Below are positions 33,408 through 44,216 of a stretch of DNA of 64,000 nucleotides, piece after piece. The notes beneath the pieces were generated by a model. That model worked only from the letters and a program-made list of their open reading frames with translations. It made no database searches and was not told the DNA's origin. The stretch is from Capsicum annuum (Eukaryota; Streptophyta; Magnoliopsida; Solanales; Solanaceae). Within the stretch, counting starts at the first letter, position 1. The number at the start of each line of letters is the position of its first letter. The DNA lies in assembly GCF_002878395.1 (NCBI RefSeq), contig NC_061121.1, forward strand, positions 17,659,876-17,723,875. The letters run 5' to 3'. Position numbers and translations under genes: made by a program.

Positions 33408-35670
33408 TGTCACACCCTTTTTTTACTCGAGGAACGAGTCGAAGAGTTTTATCAATTAAAGTGACAGTTTTGAATAGAGATTATTTATTAACAGAGTCGC
33501 CACTTGGAATTGAGTTGTGGTGTTCCAAGTCACCTTATTGAATCCCTAATCAAAAGAAAATGAATCTTTATTTTGGTGTGCGAAAACAGAAGATCGGGTA
33601 AGGAATCTGTTGACCGAGAGAAAGATATGAGGCACCCCTTGAGTACCGTAGTTCTAGCACAGTCGCTTTATTGACTTATCTTGACTTAAACTATTTTGAT
33701 AAATTATGTTTGGGCCTAAGTTCACTCATATTTATTATACTAAAACTTATTTAAAACTCTTGTATTAAATAAATCGATGAAAAATAATTTTAGAAAAATA
33801 TTTGCCAAGGTGCATTATTGCATCCTTGAATTTTTAAATATCTCAGAAAGATGCGTACACCACATTCTTAATCGAGACAAATATATTAAACGTACTTAAA
33901 AATGTTTATCGCTACGAACATGATTATTTTACTATGAATTCATAACAATTTTTATTTATTCAAAACGCTATATAATTTTACTAGCAAATTGAACAAAATT
34001 TATTCAAAGTGAAACATTAATTTAATAAATAATTATTAAATCTTATTAATGATAATAATAAATAAATTACAAATAATAATTATAATAATAATAACAAAAA
34101 TAATAGAATAAAATAATATAAAACCAACATTTGTAGTTATCAGTAGACCAAATTAATAATTGAGAAACAGTTAAGAGAAAACATAATATTAGTACATATT
34201 TTTCTATATATAAACAATAACGGCAGAATGATTCTGGCAAGGAGTTTAACCGGAGAAGGTACGCCTGCCAATGATTCGTGGTTGGTGGTGCGGTGGCGAG
34301 GTGGTTCTAGCCGAATTTAGCGCCGGAGAGGGGATTTGCCGGCGGGAAAGGGAAAGGAAGGAAAGGCCGGAGGCAGTGCGAGGCCGATTGGTTCGTTGCT
34401 ATAGCGATTCTAGCCAAATTCGATGGTTTTTCTGGCAAAGGGGGAAAGCGACAGCGATAATGGGTTTGGGAAGAAGGGGCCAGCGCCGGCGTAATGGTGG
34501 TTGCCGGATTTGGTGGGGTTCACCGGATCTGATTCGGTGATTATTATAAAGGAGTTTTTTCGGCGGATTATCGCCGGAACTGTCCATTGGGTCGAATTTT
34601 GATGGATTTTTTGATGATGGATAATTTTGGTCGCTATTTTTAACAGTTTTCGGCAATAACCTCGTCGAAAAAGTATATAGCCTTCACTGAAACTTATCCC
34701 ATCTAAAACTTCTTTTCCAACTAATTTTCTTTCGTATTTTTACTATGTGTGCAGATGTTTATGTATATACGAAACAGTATGAATGCATTTATTTATATCA
34801 GTGAATACATATATTACAGTGTATATTGCTACATTTTTATTCAGTATAATAAGCAAATAATATCACATATCAAATAATGGAATTATTAACACAATATTGA
34901 ACATGTTTTGCTTTACTGCGAAAAAATCATATACAACATAAAGTTGAATAAGAACGTGTTTTGAAACTAAAGCAAAATACTTGAATATCGTCACCAAAAT
35001 CGAAACTCGAACAAAAATACGAAACTTCAATTCGATGCTTTTTCTTTTTCTCTCTTTGTTCCTAAAGATTTTTACTCTCTCAGATGTTTCTGATTTTTTT
35101 TTTTCTCTGGGCTTTTCTATATCTGATAGTGGTGATGAAGTACGTAGAGAGAGAATTGACTGGGTGAAAAATCCTTAAATAAAGGATTTTTTGAGGGGGG
35201 AAACAGATATGGGGAACGGTTTTGTGCAGATAAGGTTTGGGATTTGAATTTAAATTTTAAAATTTATTTATTTATTTATTTTCTTAAAATATGATAATAG
35301 TGATAAAAATAATAAATTAAATAAAAATAATAATAATAATAAATATAATAATACCTAATTAATTTTATATTTAAGAAAAATACAATAAAATTTACAAATA
35401 GTTAAATTAAATATAATAAATAATATTAAAACTACTAGTTTATTTATTAAAATTGAGAAAAGAAAAATATTTTTAATTTTTTATATTATTTTTAAAATTA
35501 GAATAAAAATATAAATGAAATTATCAACAATTTTATTTAGTTATTTATTTTTTAACTAAAAATTATTAAAATAATAATAATAATAATCAAATAAATTTTT
35601 TTAAATATAAATGTTTAATATCGATAAACAAGTTAAAAATTTAGGGAGAATCAAAAATCACGTGTCTACA
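33408..35670 (-). repeat. 5' LTR of the Ogre/Tat element
   Basis: This is the partner of 1004-3267, 2263 bp long. It is the 5' LTR because the primer-binding site abuts its low-coordinate edge (33387-33403) and ORF1 follows on the minus strand. Transcription promoted by this LTR would run toward lower coordinates. It ends at 35670, next to the CCTTC target duplication. Confidence 0.93.
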
Positions 35671-35949
35671 CCTTCTACTAGCTTTTAATTAGTTTTTAAT
35701 CCATATGTTGTTATAGAGTTTTTTTCTTTTTTGACTATCAATATCCGATTTATCATCATTCAAAATTTGTACTTGTTAATTTTCACGATCTGTTTTTTCG
35801 ATCTCAACCCTAATGCTACTCTACATTAGGGAAATGTGTAAACAATAGGTTTCATACAGATCTTTAACTAACTTGTCCATAAGCTTATTCTTAAGTTTAG
35901 TGGGGAATGCTGCCTCTAACATTCTACTAGCTTTTAATTAGTTTCTAAT

Positions 35950-36087
35950 ATATTTATTTAAAAAAAAAAAAAAAATTGGGGGTAGGGGAAGGGGAATGGG
36001 GGGAGGGGATTACAATGTGGGAAATTGAACCCTCACCAACAAGGTGAAAGTTTAGGTAACTAACCAACTAAGCTACTAAGATTTCCC
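35950..36087 (-). mobile_element. tRNA-derived SINE
   Basis: It is flanked by a perfect 15-bp target duplication TAATTAGTTTCTAAT (35935-35949 and 36088-36102). On the minus strand there is an A-box-like TAGCTTAGTTGG (36064-36075), a B-box-like GGTTCAATTTCC (36020-36031) and a T-rich tail. Length is 138 bp. I cannot name the family. Confidence 0.85.
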
Positions 36088-36461
36088 TAATTAGTTTCTA
36101 ATTCATATGTTGTTATAGAGTTTTTTTTGGGTGGGCTATCAATAAATGATTTATCATCATTCAAAATTTGCAATTATTAATTTTCACGATCTGTTATTTC
36201 AATCTCAACGCTAATGCTACTCTACATTAAGGAAATGTGGAAACAATAGGTTCCATGCAAAACTTTAACTAACTTCTCCATAAGCCTATTCTTAAGTTTA
36301 GTGGGTCATGCTACCTCTAACATTCTACTAACTTTTAATTGGTTTCTAATTCATATGTTGTTATAGAGTTTTTTTTTCCTGGTTATCAATATCTAATTTA
36401 TCATCATTTAAAATTTGCAATTATTAATTTTCACGATCTGTTATTTCGATCTCAACCTAAT

Positions 36462-36640
36462 CAGTGGCAGAGCTAGAATTTTTCACTAAGGGGGTTCAGA
36501 AATAACATGCGAACAAATCGAAGGGGGTTCAACATCTATCATATACATATAAAAAATAATTTTAATCATATATAAATAATATAATTTTCTACCGAAAAGA
36601 GTTCAGATTAATCCCTTCACCAAAGGTAGCTCCGTCCCTG
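36462..36640. mobile_element. hAT-like MITE
   Basis: Terminal inverted repeats are CAGTGGCAGAGCTA and (complement of the right end) CAGGGACGGAGCTACC, close to the CAGTGGCGGAGC end common in plant hAT MITEs. Length is 179 bp. The 8-bp target duplication is not clear and has probably decayed. Confidence 0.65.
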
Positions 36641-37143
36641 ACCTTGACGCTAATGCTACTCTACATTAAGGAAATGTAGAAATAATTGGTTTCATGCAAA
36701 ACTTTAACTAACTTCTCCATAAGCATATTCTTAAGTTTAGTGGGTCATGCTACCCCTAACCTTCTACTAACTTTCGATTAGTTTTTAATCCGTATCTTAT
36801 CACATAAAGTTTATTTTACTATCGATATCTAATTTATTATCGTTCGAGATTTATCCCAAGCCGCTATTCTACTTTAAGGAAATGTGGAAACAATAGGTCC
36901 TATGCAAATTTGAACTAGCTCTACTTCTCCTTAAGCCTATTACCCCTAACTTTCTACTAGCTTCCAATTAGTTTGTACTCAATGTCTCATCCTAAAGTTT
37001 TTTTTTTTTTTTTTTTGCTTTTCATATCTAATTTATCATCGTTCAAGATTTTCAATTATTATTTTTCTTATTTCGATCCCAAGCCCCAATGCTACTCTAC
37101 TTTAAGTCTTAAGAAAATGTGAAAACAATATATAGGTCCCATG

Positions 37144-37433
37144 CAGTGGCGGAGCCAGACTTTTGGTTAAGGGTGTTCATATTTTTCCTTGGGCAAAGAA
37201 CCGTTTAAGAAACAAAGAAAATAAAGTACTGTTGCACCTGCCAAGGTTCAAACTCGGGTTGTTGATGCGGAAATGCACACTCTTGACCACTAGACTATGT
37301 TTTTCTAGCTTGTCAAGGGTGTGCAACAATATGTATATAACCATAAATATCTATATTTAACCTATATACTCGAAAAATATTTCCAATGAAGAATATTCAT
37401 CTGACCACCCTTCATTGGTTGTGGCTCCGCCAC
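37144..37433. mobile_element. hAT-like MITE
   Basis: It begins CAGTGGCGGAGCCA and ends TGGCTCCGCCAC. At least six bases of flank (CCCATG) are duplicated. Removing it restores the array text GTCCCATG-TAAATTTGAAC seen in another unit near 36897, which confirms an insertion. The 65-aa open frame across it is incidental. Confidence 0.75.
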
Positions 37434-37659
37434 CCATGTAAATTTGAACCAACTCCACTTATCTATGAGCTGGGTCATGCTACCCCTAACCTTCTACTAG
37501 CATTCGATTTGGTTTGCACTTAATTAAGATCATGCAATATGTGCTTATATGCTCTAGGTAAAGACATCATTGGCCTAACTTTCTTGAAGTCATAATTCTC
37601 CTATTTTAGAATTCCGTTTTCTTACCCTATTGGTCTTGCTTTCATGCCCATCTCATGTT

Positions 37660-37832
37660 TTTTTTTTCTGATTAGACGTTCGGTATCCGCATTGTCGTGT
37701 CGGGTAGGGTTCATTTAAGGCTAACACTTTTGATCAAGAATTTTTTCATATTCAGAACTTGAATTCGAGACTTCTGATTAAGGGAGGAGCAGTCCATCCA
37801 CTGCACCACATCCTTTGGTGGTTATGCCTATG
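37660..37832 (-). mobile_element. diverged tRNA-derived SINE (Au-like)
   Basis: It is flanked by the 10-bp duplication ATCTCATGTT (37650-37659, 37833-37842). On the minus strand the head contains GTGGTGCAGTGGATGG (A-box-like), and TCGAATTC falls at the B-box position. The other end is a T run. The overall wording resembles Au-type SINEs of Solanaceae, by memory only. Confidence 0.7.
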
Positions 37833-37843
37833 ATCTCATGTTA

Positions 37844-38089
37844 CTTTCTTCGTCCATCTTTATTTGTGCACTATTGATTTGACACATACCTTAAGAAATA
37901 ATCAATAATATGAGTTTACTATATCACTTTTTGAATATAATAAGTTTAATTCACTGAATAATTAATATATTTAATAGCAAGGGTAAAATAGACATAAATA
38001 AGTAGATTATCCATTTATTTTCAAACTGAACAAGTTTTGCTGAATATTTATTTTTAGGAACATAAACAAATAAAGATAGACGAAGGGAG
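37844..38089. mobile_element. Stowaway-type MITE
   Basis: Ends CTTTCTTCGTCCATCTTTATTTG and its near complement (CAAATAAAGATAGACGAAGGGAG, 38067-38089) are flanked by TA dinucleotides at 37842-37843 and 38090-38091. Length 246 bp, AT-rich. Confidence 0.85.
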
Positions 38090-38091
38090 TA

Positions 38092-38911
38092 CATAGTAGC
38101 TTCTAAGGAAGGGAGTCTTTTTTGAAAAAAGAAAAAGTAAATTACTTTACTATATAATTTCATTTCATGCATATATATGAATGATAAAGAGGTGGTAAAA
38201 TTAGCTCATAAGAACATAATCAGTATAATTCCTTTTTAAGTTTTGGTTGGTTATCATCCGTTCACCTATTAACATAGCCTAAGTCATTTTTATTTATTCG
38301 CTTAATTCATTTCGGTTCAACCTATTTTAGTCGATCAAAACTTAGACTGATATATAGCCTAAATTGACCCATAAAAAATTTTGTCAAAATATTTTCAAAA
38401 AGACATTTTTAAAATTTGATACTTATGTATAGTTATAGAAAAAAAATTAGTTTTCACTAAAAAATTTATAAGAGCAAATAAAACAATTAAAACTTGATAA
38501 GAATTGAGCAGGTTGAATTATAACTTGTATTTTAACTCATATTTTAGTTCAACTCATTTCAGCTCAAGTAACTTTTGGGTGAATCAATAATCTGCTCATG
38601 CTCCATTTTAATCTATCAAAATTTAGCTCAACTCGCCTACTTAACATCTCCGGCGATTGACCATTTAAGAAATTCAACTTTATAAACCTCTAGCCTGCCT
38701 TCTTATCACGAGTTGAATAATTCTTCAGACAAATTTAGGTAGGGGTATACAACATGTGCAGTGTGTTTAATTGCATTTAATAATACGGCAATGGAAAGTT
38801 GATAAATTTAAATGAACAAAATTGACTTTGCATTGTCATTTTAGGTCATCAATTAATGTAACATTTACGCAATAGGTGGTGGGTTCGTTGAGTGAACATA
38901 TCTGTTTTTTT
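38092..38911. other. AT-rich upstream intergenic DNA
   Basis: No gene is seen. The stretch lies 0.7-1.5 kb upstream of the 3-ketoacyl-CoA synthase start, so it may hold distal regulatory sequence, but I find no specific site to report. Confidence 0.4.
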
Positions 38912-38913
38912 TA

Positions 38914-39128
38914 CTCTCTTCGTTCATTTTATTTTGACATCATTTCTTATTTAGTTAGTTCGTTAAAAAAAATATTATTTTGTTGTAACTAGAAATAATT
39001 TAATTTTAAAATTTTCTTTTTGTCGTTAATAAATTTAAGAATTGTTCTAGACTACACGTTTCAAATGTATTTTTTTCTTAAATATTGTATTAAAACAAAT
39101 GGTGCCACATTAAATGGAATAGAGGGAG
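38914..39128. mobile_element. Stowaway-type MITE
   Basis: Starts CTCTCTTCGTTCATTTTATTT and ends AAATGGAATAGAGGGAG, imperfect inverted repeats of the CTCCCTCCGT type, with TA on both sides (38912-38913, 39129-39130). Length 215 bp. It lies about 450 bp upstream of the elongase start codon. Confidence 0.85.
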
Positions 39129-39151
39129 TATGTTTTTTTCATTCTTTAAAT

Positions 39152-39463
39152 GAGTAAAGCATCTAGTACCCCTAGACTATGATCAAATTTGTTACGACAC
39201 ACTCCAATTTCACAGGGTCTTATTATCCCTTGAACTCAATTTTAATTTATTTTTATCTCCCTTTTTAACTGATGTGACACCTTTTTGCTGACGTGACACC
39301 TTTGATGTAAATCTCATTTTTATGTAAGAAAGATGTCATGTTAGCACAAAAGAGTGACAAAAATATGCTAAAATTACGTTTGAGGGTAATAGGACCCATG
39401 TGAAATTGGAGTGTGTCGTAGCAACTTTGACATAGTTGAAAAGGTACTGAATGCTTATCTCTT
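39152..39463. mobile_element. MITE with long imperfect TIRs, probably Mutator-like, in the KCS promoter
   Basis: Perfect 9-bp direct repeats TCTTTAAAT flank it (39143-39151 and 39464-39472). The ends are imperfect inverted repeats of about 80 bp; both arms contain TACGACACACTCCAATTTCACA (39192-39213 and the complement around 39402-39425). A 9-bp target duplication with long TIRs suggests a Mutator-type MITE. It ends only about 105 bp before the KCS start codon. Confidence 0.82.
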
Positions 39464-39472
39464 TCTTTAAAT

Positions 39473-39578
39473 TGACCAATGTTGATGTATTTTGTAAGCT
39501 CAACACTCATCATACTCCAAACTTTCTTAATATTCTACTCATAAAGGTTCTTCTCTTCTCTTCTCTTGTCTTCTAGCA
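39473..39578 (+). promoter_or_regulatory. KCS proximal promoter / 5' UTR
   Basis: There are 106 bp between the MITE's target duplication and the ATG. The last 35 bp are a pyrimidine-rich CTTCTCTTCTCTTCTCTTG tract typical of plant 5' UTRs. No clear TATA box lies in this interval, so the core promoter may lie within or beyond the MITE. Confidence 0.4.
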
Positions 39579-41846
39579 ATGGCACAAAATTCTCCTAATG
39601 GAGAAACTCAACCATCTAAGTTACCAAATTTTCTTCTTTCTGTTAGACTCAAATATGTTAAACTTGGTTACCATTACTTAATATCAAATGCAATTTATCT
39701 CATCATTGTTCCAATTCTTGTTGCTGTGGGACTTCAATTATCAACACTTACACTTGAAGACCTAATGGCAAATCTTGCAATGTTGAAATCTTATTCAACC
39801 CTAGTTGTTTTTTTGGCCACAATATATTTTATGAGTCGTCCTAGGAACGTTTACCTAGTCGATTTTTCGTGTTACAAGCCACATGAACGTTACATGATAT
39901 CTAAAGAACGTTTAGTTGAAAAATTAACAGATATTTTCGATGAAAGTAGTTTGAATTTTCAGAAGAAAATATTGTACAACTCCGGTTTAAGTGATAAAAC
40001 TTATATACCAGTCGATAAATGGATCCCATCGAATTTTTCGCTTAGAAGTAACCAACATCAAGCGAAATTGGTTATTATTGGTGCTATCGATGATTTATTG
40101 GGGAAAACCGGAGTTAAAATTAGAGATATTGGGTTTATTATTGTGAATTCTAGTATGTTTAATCCAACACCTTCACTTTCTGCCATGGTTGTGAACCATT
40201 ATAAGCTTGGTGTCAATGTGATTACATACAATCTTGGAGGCATGGGATGCAGTGCTGGACTTATTTCTGTGGACTTGGCTAATAGGCTTTTACAGGTTGG
40301 TATATCGTCTTTCTTGATATATTTTTTAGACCGTTTCAGAAAGATTAGTAAGAAAATAATTTAATTTAGAAATAGCCTTAGCTTGTAAATGTAGCTGGTT
40401 AAATTGAACTGATAGTATCAAAAACAACTTTACAAAATTCTCATGAAACTTTCCGTAAACACTTCTATGAAGGCTCCAATAACACTTATTCACTAGGAAT
40501 TTTATTTTATATGTCCCTCTTTTTTAGTCCATTGCAAAAAGATCAATACTTTAAATTTTTTATTCTTATTGTTTTGGTTGTGTTTAAATTTTCTGGCATT
40601 TGATTACTAAGTGATATTTTTTAAAAAAAAAAAAAACATTGTTAAACACGACTTCTCTGGCTTTTAGTTGGAAGTCAACTTCCTTCATAATTATTTCAGC
40701 TCACTGCTTCATATCACTACATTAACTAAATAGTACTTGATCACATTATTATCAACCTTTAATACTCAAAAGATTCATCAAAATACTATCTCATTCATTA
40801 ATATCATCATCAACTTTTAATAAACATTTCACTCTCTAACCAATTTTAGAAAATAAGTCATTTTCTAGAAAAAATAATGTTATTTTTGGAAAGATGACTT
40901 CAGTCAAATCAAATACTCATACAATGCCACAAATTCTACGGATATTTTTTGTATTTTATGTAAAATATTTTATTTTTTAAAAAATTATGTGCTCAATCAA
41001 ACATCATCATCGTTATGCAATGGAGAGAAAATGTGTGTATCATTGTGGTCAAAATTGTTGACTTTTGAAATTATTGTACAGGGACAAGCCAACAGCTATG
41101 CACTTATAGTAAGCACAGAAATAGTATCATCAGCCTTCTATACTGGGAATGATAAATCAAAGTTGATACCAAATATGATTTTTCGGATGGGTGCATCTGC
41201 TGTTCTCCTATCGAACCGCTTCTCCGACCGTAGATGGTCAAAATATCAACTGATGCATGTCGTCCGCACCCACAAAGGTGCAGACGACAGAGCGTTCAGT
41301 TGCGTGTTTCAAGACGAAGAAGAGGATGGGAAAAAAGGCATGTCATTGTCAAAAGACCTAATGGCAGTGGCAGGTGAGGCATTAAAAACCAACATTACAA
41401 CTTTAGGCCCACTAGTCCTGCCGATGTCCGAGCAGCTCCTCTTTTTCGCCTCGTTAATAATGAGGAACGTCTTAAAGAGGAAAATCAAACCATACATCCC
41501 GGATTTCAAGATGGCATTCGAGCATTTCTGCATTCATGCAGGTGGTAGAGCTGTGCTAGACGAACTTCAGAAGAATCTTGATCTCTCCGAAACACTTATG
41601 GAACCATCCAGAATGACTCTTTATAGGTTTGGGAACACTTCAAGTAGCTCAGTGTGGTACAATTTGGCCTATTCAGAGGCTAAAGGGAGGATAAAGAGAG
41701 GCGATAGAGCGTGGCAAATAGGTTTTGGATCAGGTTTTAAATGTAACAGTGTTGTTTGGCGCGCGCTGAGGACAGTCAATCCAGCAAAAGAGAAGAATGC
41801 ATGGACAGATGAAATCGATGATTTCCCGGTTAAAGTTCTACGCTGA
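39579..41846 (+). CDS. 3-ketoacyl-CoA synthase (very-long-chain fatty acid elongase condensing enzyme), two exons
   Basis: Exons are 39579-40295 and 41082-41846. The 786-bp phase-0 intron (40296-41081) starts GTTGGT and ends TGTACAG. The product is 493 aa, normal for KCS. The enzyme condenses malonyl-CoA with long-chain acyl-CoA in the endoplasmic reticulum, the first and specificity-setting step of VLCFA elongation for waxes, cutin/suberin, sphingolipids or seed oils. Two membrane segments lie near residues 35-58 and 66-86. [10 protein letters not shown] holds the catalytic Cys224. His303 (RTHKGADD), His387 and His391 ([12 protein letters not shown]) and Asn424 (RFGNTSSSS) are all present. 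The start has a short N-terminus as in other KCS, and [11 protein letters not shown] near 455-465 is typical. Departures from the common pattern include KLGVN for KLRGN near residue 212 and [10 protein letters not shown] for the usual STENIT segment near 250. It appears intact. I cannot assign the subgroup or substrate length. Confidence 0.95.
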
Positions 41847-42631
41847 TGTGTAATACTGGAACTGTAAAACACAATCAAAATCAGTCTAGCATGTTTAATT
41901 GTGCAAACAATTATTTGTACAATCTATTTGTATGAGAAATTGAAGCCAGATGTAGCACTAGTAGGTTGTTCGAATTTCAATTTCATTACAAGATTTCAGT
42001 CAGATTGGTGACTTGGATTTCAATTTTTTCATTTCAATGTTAGCTCATATATTCATGATCTATATGTTGAAGGAAACTACCTTGTTCTTGAATCTTGATG
42101 TAGCTTATTACTCCATTTTAATTTTAATTTGTTGTTTTACTCTGACAAAACGACATAATTTACTTTTGAATTTTTGCGATCTTAACTATGTAACTAGGAT
42201 GCTGAAGATAACAAGTTACTAAATATGTGGGACGGAAAAAAGAAGGGGTGGGGGTGTGTGGGAAGGGTTTAACTTGAGTTGGAAAAATGACAACTAATTC
42301 TAAATAACTTAGAGTTAGCTTTCATTTCTTGTGTTAGATATCTAATCTGTATTTGCTTTGTATATGATCCATTTGAAATAAACGTTTCTTACCAAAAAAA
42401 AAATTTCCATACCCAAAACTCGAAATTCAATATAAAACGACTTATTCTATCTTCTGATCATCTCAAATTTAAGAATTTTGCAAGATTGAATTTGTAAGGT
42501 ACCTATTAAAACCGAAAAAAGGTTTATCCAGACTCGAGAGTGTGACAATTCCTTATCAACTTCTAAAGTAATAATTACTCTCTACCAGTTATATCACTTG
42601 TACTCATGAGCTTCCCAGTAATCTTCTTATA
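41847..42631. other. KCS 3' flank
   Basis: Probable 3' UTR and downstream AT-rich sequence. A TTTATATTGTTGA-type plant polyadenylation region cannot be fixed from sequence alone. No other gene is seen. Confidence 0.4.
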
Positions 42632-42645
42632 CCTTTTACTATCTG

Positions 42646-42795
42646 GAAAAAAAAAAAAAAAAAAAGGCAGTCCGGTGCACGAAGCTCCCGCTATACACAA
42701 GGTTTGAGAAAAGGCCGGACCACAGGGGCTGTTTCCAGACTAGAATTTGTGATCTCCTGATCACATGACAACAACTTACCAGGTACTCCAAGGCT
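42646..42795 (-). mobile_element. TS-type SINE (Solanaceae)
   Basis: It is flanked by a 14/15-bp target duplication CCTTTTACTATCTG (42632-42645) and CCTTTTTACTATCTG (42796-42810). On the minus strand it begins GAGCCTTGGAGTACCTGG (tRNA-like head) and passes TCACAAATTCTAGTC at the B-box position. It then carries the CCGGCC...AGCGGGAGCTTCGTGCACCGGACTGCC body characteristic of TS SINEs and ends in a T run (plus-strand A run 42650-42666). About 40 bp of the usual middle seems to be missing. Confidence 0.9.
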
Positions 42796-42810
42796 CCTTT
42801 TTACTATCTG

Positions 42811-43523
42811 ACATTTATGGAAAACTCGAAACAAGAATTTCTCCACATTATTTTAAAAAATTGTTAAAAATCGAGTAAAAAAACAACCTCGTGAGGTATG
42901 TTACCGATCAACAAGGAACTTCATTCTTTTTTTTTTTTTTTTTTGTTCAAAAAACTGACCTCATGAAGTATTTCTTTTTAAAAAATTTTGAACAAAAATT
43001 TGAAAATCTCACCAATGACCTCTTTTTATTCTCTTCTTCTTTTGGGGCTTCTTTTACCTTTAGGCTTTATTCACACGACTACCATTCCAAAAACAGGAAA
43101 TGTGTGATGTGACAATTGCAATTTGCAAGAGAGCAAGATGCACATGATACATAACTGGTTCTTTGGGATGAGACAGCTGAATCCACAACTCGTTTTAGTT
43201 ACTAGATTCGCAATTAAAATATACTCTACGATCTATGCAGAACTTATTGGGTTCATCTGAATCCGTACCTAATATTGTAGCTCCACCTACTCTATATAAA
43301 ATATCCAGAAATATTTGAATGCGAACCCAATTATTATTGTACATTAACATGAGGTCGTTGCGCGAACTCATACACTTTAAATTTTAGATTTGTCTTTGCT
43401 GACTATCTTGGCCTAACGATGTATAATTGGGAACAAACCAAACTCTTATATACAATGTCTGTTTTAGTAAGTTGAGAGAATTGAGTGATAGGTGACAAGT
43501 GGAGTAAATCTTAAAATTAAAAA
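42811..43523. other. intergenic DNA
   Basis: No gene is supported. Short open frames here contain homopolymer runs (for example T18 at 42927-42944). Confidence 0.4.
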
Positions 43524-44216
43524 AGGTGATAATTTTGATTAACTAAGGTCAAAATTTCAATTAATTTTTGATTAAGTTAATTAAAGTGTGAAGTGTAATT
43601 TTTAAAACTTTTAATCTTTAAAAAAAGTTCCCTTCTATTTCAAATTTTAAAATTTAAAATTTAAAATTTCTTCCCACCTTATCTTATCAATCTTCCTTTC
43701 TTTTTATTTTCTCCCCTTTCTCTCCCCAGATTCCCTTCTTCCTTCATCTTTTTTCTTCTTTCTCTTTGCCATATTTTTCACTATAATTATTGTGTAGTAA
43801 CTGTAGCAGCTATAATAGTTGTTGGTTTGCTGCGGTAATTATTGTAGTTGTTACAGCAACTACGATAATTGTTGTAACAATTGCGACAGTTACTGCAGCA
43901 ACTTGGAAAGTTGCATGCTTTTCTGGCAAAAGATGTGGTGGAGAAGCCGACGAAAAAGAAGAAGATAGTTATGGTGGAGGAGAAGGTTGTAGTGTAGTGT
44001 ATGAGGAAATGGTGATGGTTGTGGAGGAGGAAGAGGAGAAAGTGGTGGTTATGGAGAAAGAAGAGGAGGTGTTGATGGTAGTGGAGAGAAGTTGATGGTG
44101 GTGATAGGAGAGTTGTAGGAGGGTGGAGTGGGTGGAAAATTAAAGTCTTGTGTAAATAATAAAACTTAAGGGTTTTAAAATTAAAGCCATTAACATTAAT
44201 CTTAAAATTGTCACCT
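43524..44216. mobile_element. possible MITE or small non-autonomous DNA element
   Basis: The ends AGGTGATAATTTTGATTAA and the complement of the right end, AGGTGACAATTTTAAGATTAA, are imperfect inverted repeats. I find no clear target duplication. The interior has a run of short palindromes (43844-43903) and a purine-rich GGTGGTGGAGGAG-like stretch (43930-44130). The overlapping open frames on both strands reflect triplet-rich composition and not a recognisable protein. Confidence 0.35.

Larger units (their letters stand above)
1004..35670 (-). mobile_element. Ogre/Tat-lineage Ty3/gypsy LTR retrotransposon, with a nested insertion
   Basis: The element is bounded by two long direct repeats (1004-3267 and 33408-35670), both with TG...CA ends on each strand. 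It is flanked by a perfect 5-bp target duplication, CCTTC, at 999-1003 and 35671-35675. On the minus strand the order is 5' LTR, PBS, ORF1, (nested element), gag, protease, RT-RNase H, second RNase H, integrase, 3' UTR, PPT, 3' LTR. An extra ORF before gag and an extra RNase H before integrase are hallmarks of the Ogre branch of the Tat lineage (family knowledge). Removing the 16.4-kb nested element leaves about 18.3 kb. Frameshifts and stops in gag and pol make it inactive. By eye the first 120 bases of the two LTRs differ at about eight positions, so the insertion is not recent. Confidence 0.93.
35676..37540 (+). repeat. degenerate direct-repeat array interrupted by small transposons
   Basis: Phrases TTCTACTAGCTTTTAATTAGTTT, ATCTAATTTATCATCATTCAA, ATGCTACTCTACATTA and CCATAAGCYTATTCTTAAGTTT recur in the same order around 35671, 35923, 36318, 36757, 36950 and 37490. 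Units of about 250-400 bp are interrupted by a SINE (35950-36087) and two hAT-like MITEs (36462-36640, 37144-37433). The Ogre element itself inserted in the first unit (TAACCTTC^TACTAG). No gene is seen. The origin of the unit is unknown. Confidence 0.75.

Noticed and set aside
36020..36075. tRNA gene
   Set aside because: A- and B-box-like words are part of a SINE with target duplications; there is no cloverleaf with an acceptor stem.
40296..40364. KCS exon 1 reading through to a stop at 40364 as a separate truncated protein
   Set aside because: A GT donor at 40296 and a phase-compatible exon at 41082 restore the full 493-aa family length with all catalytic residues.
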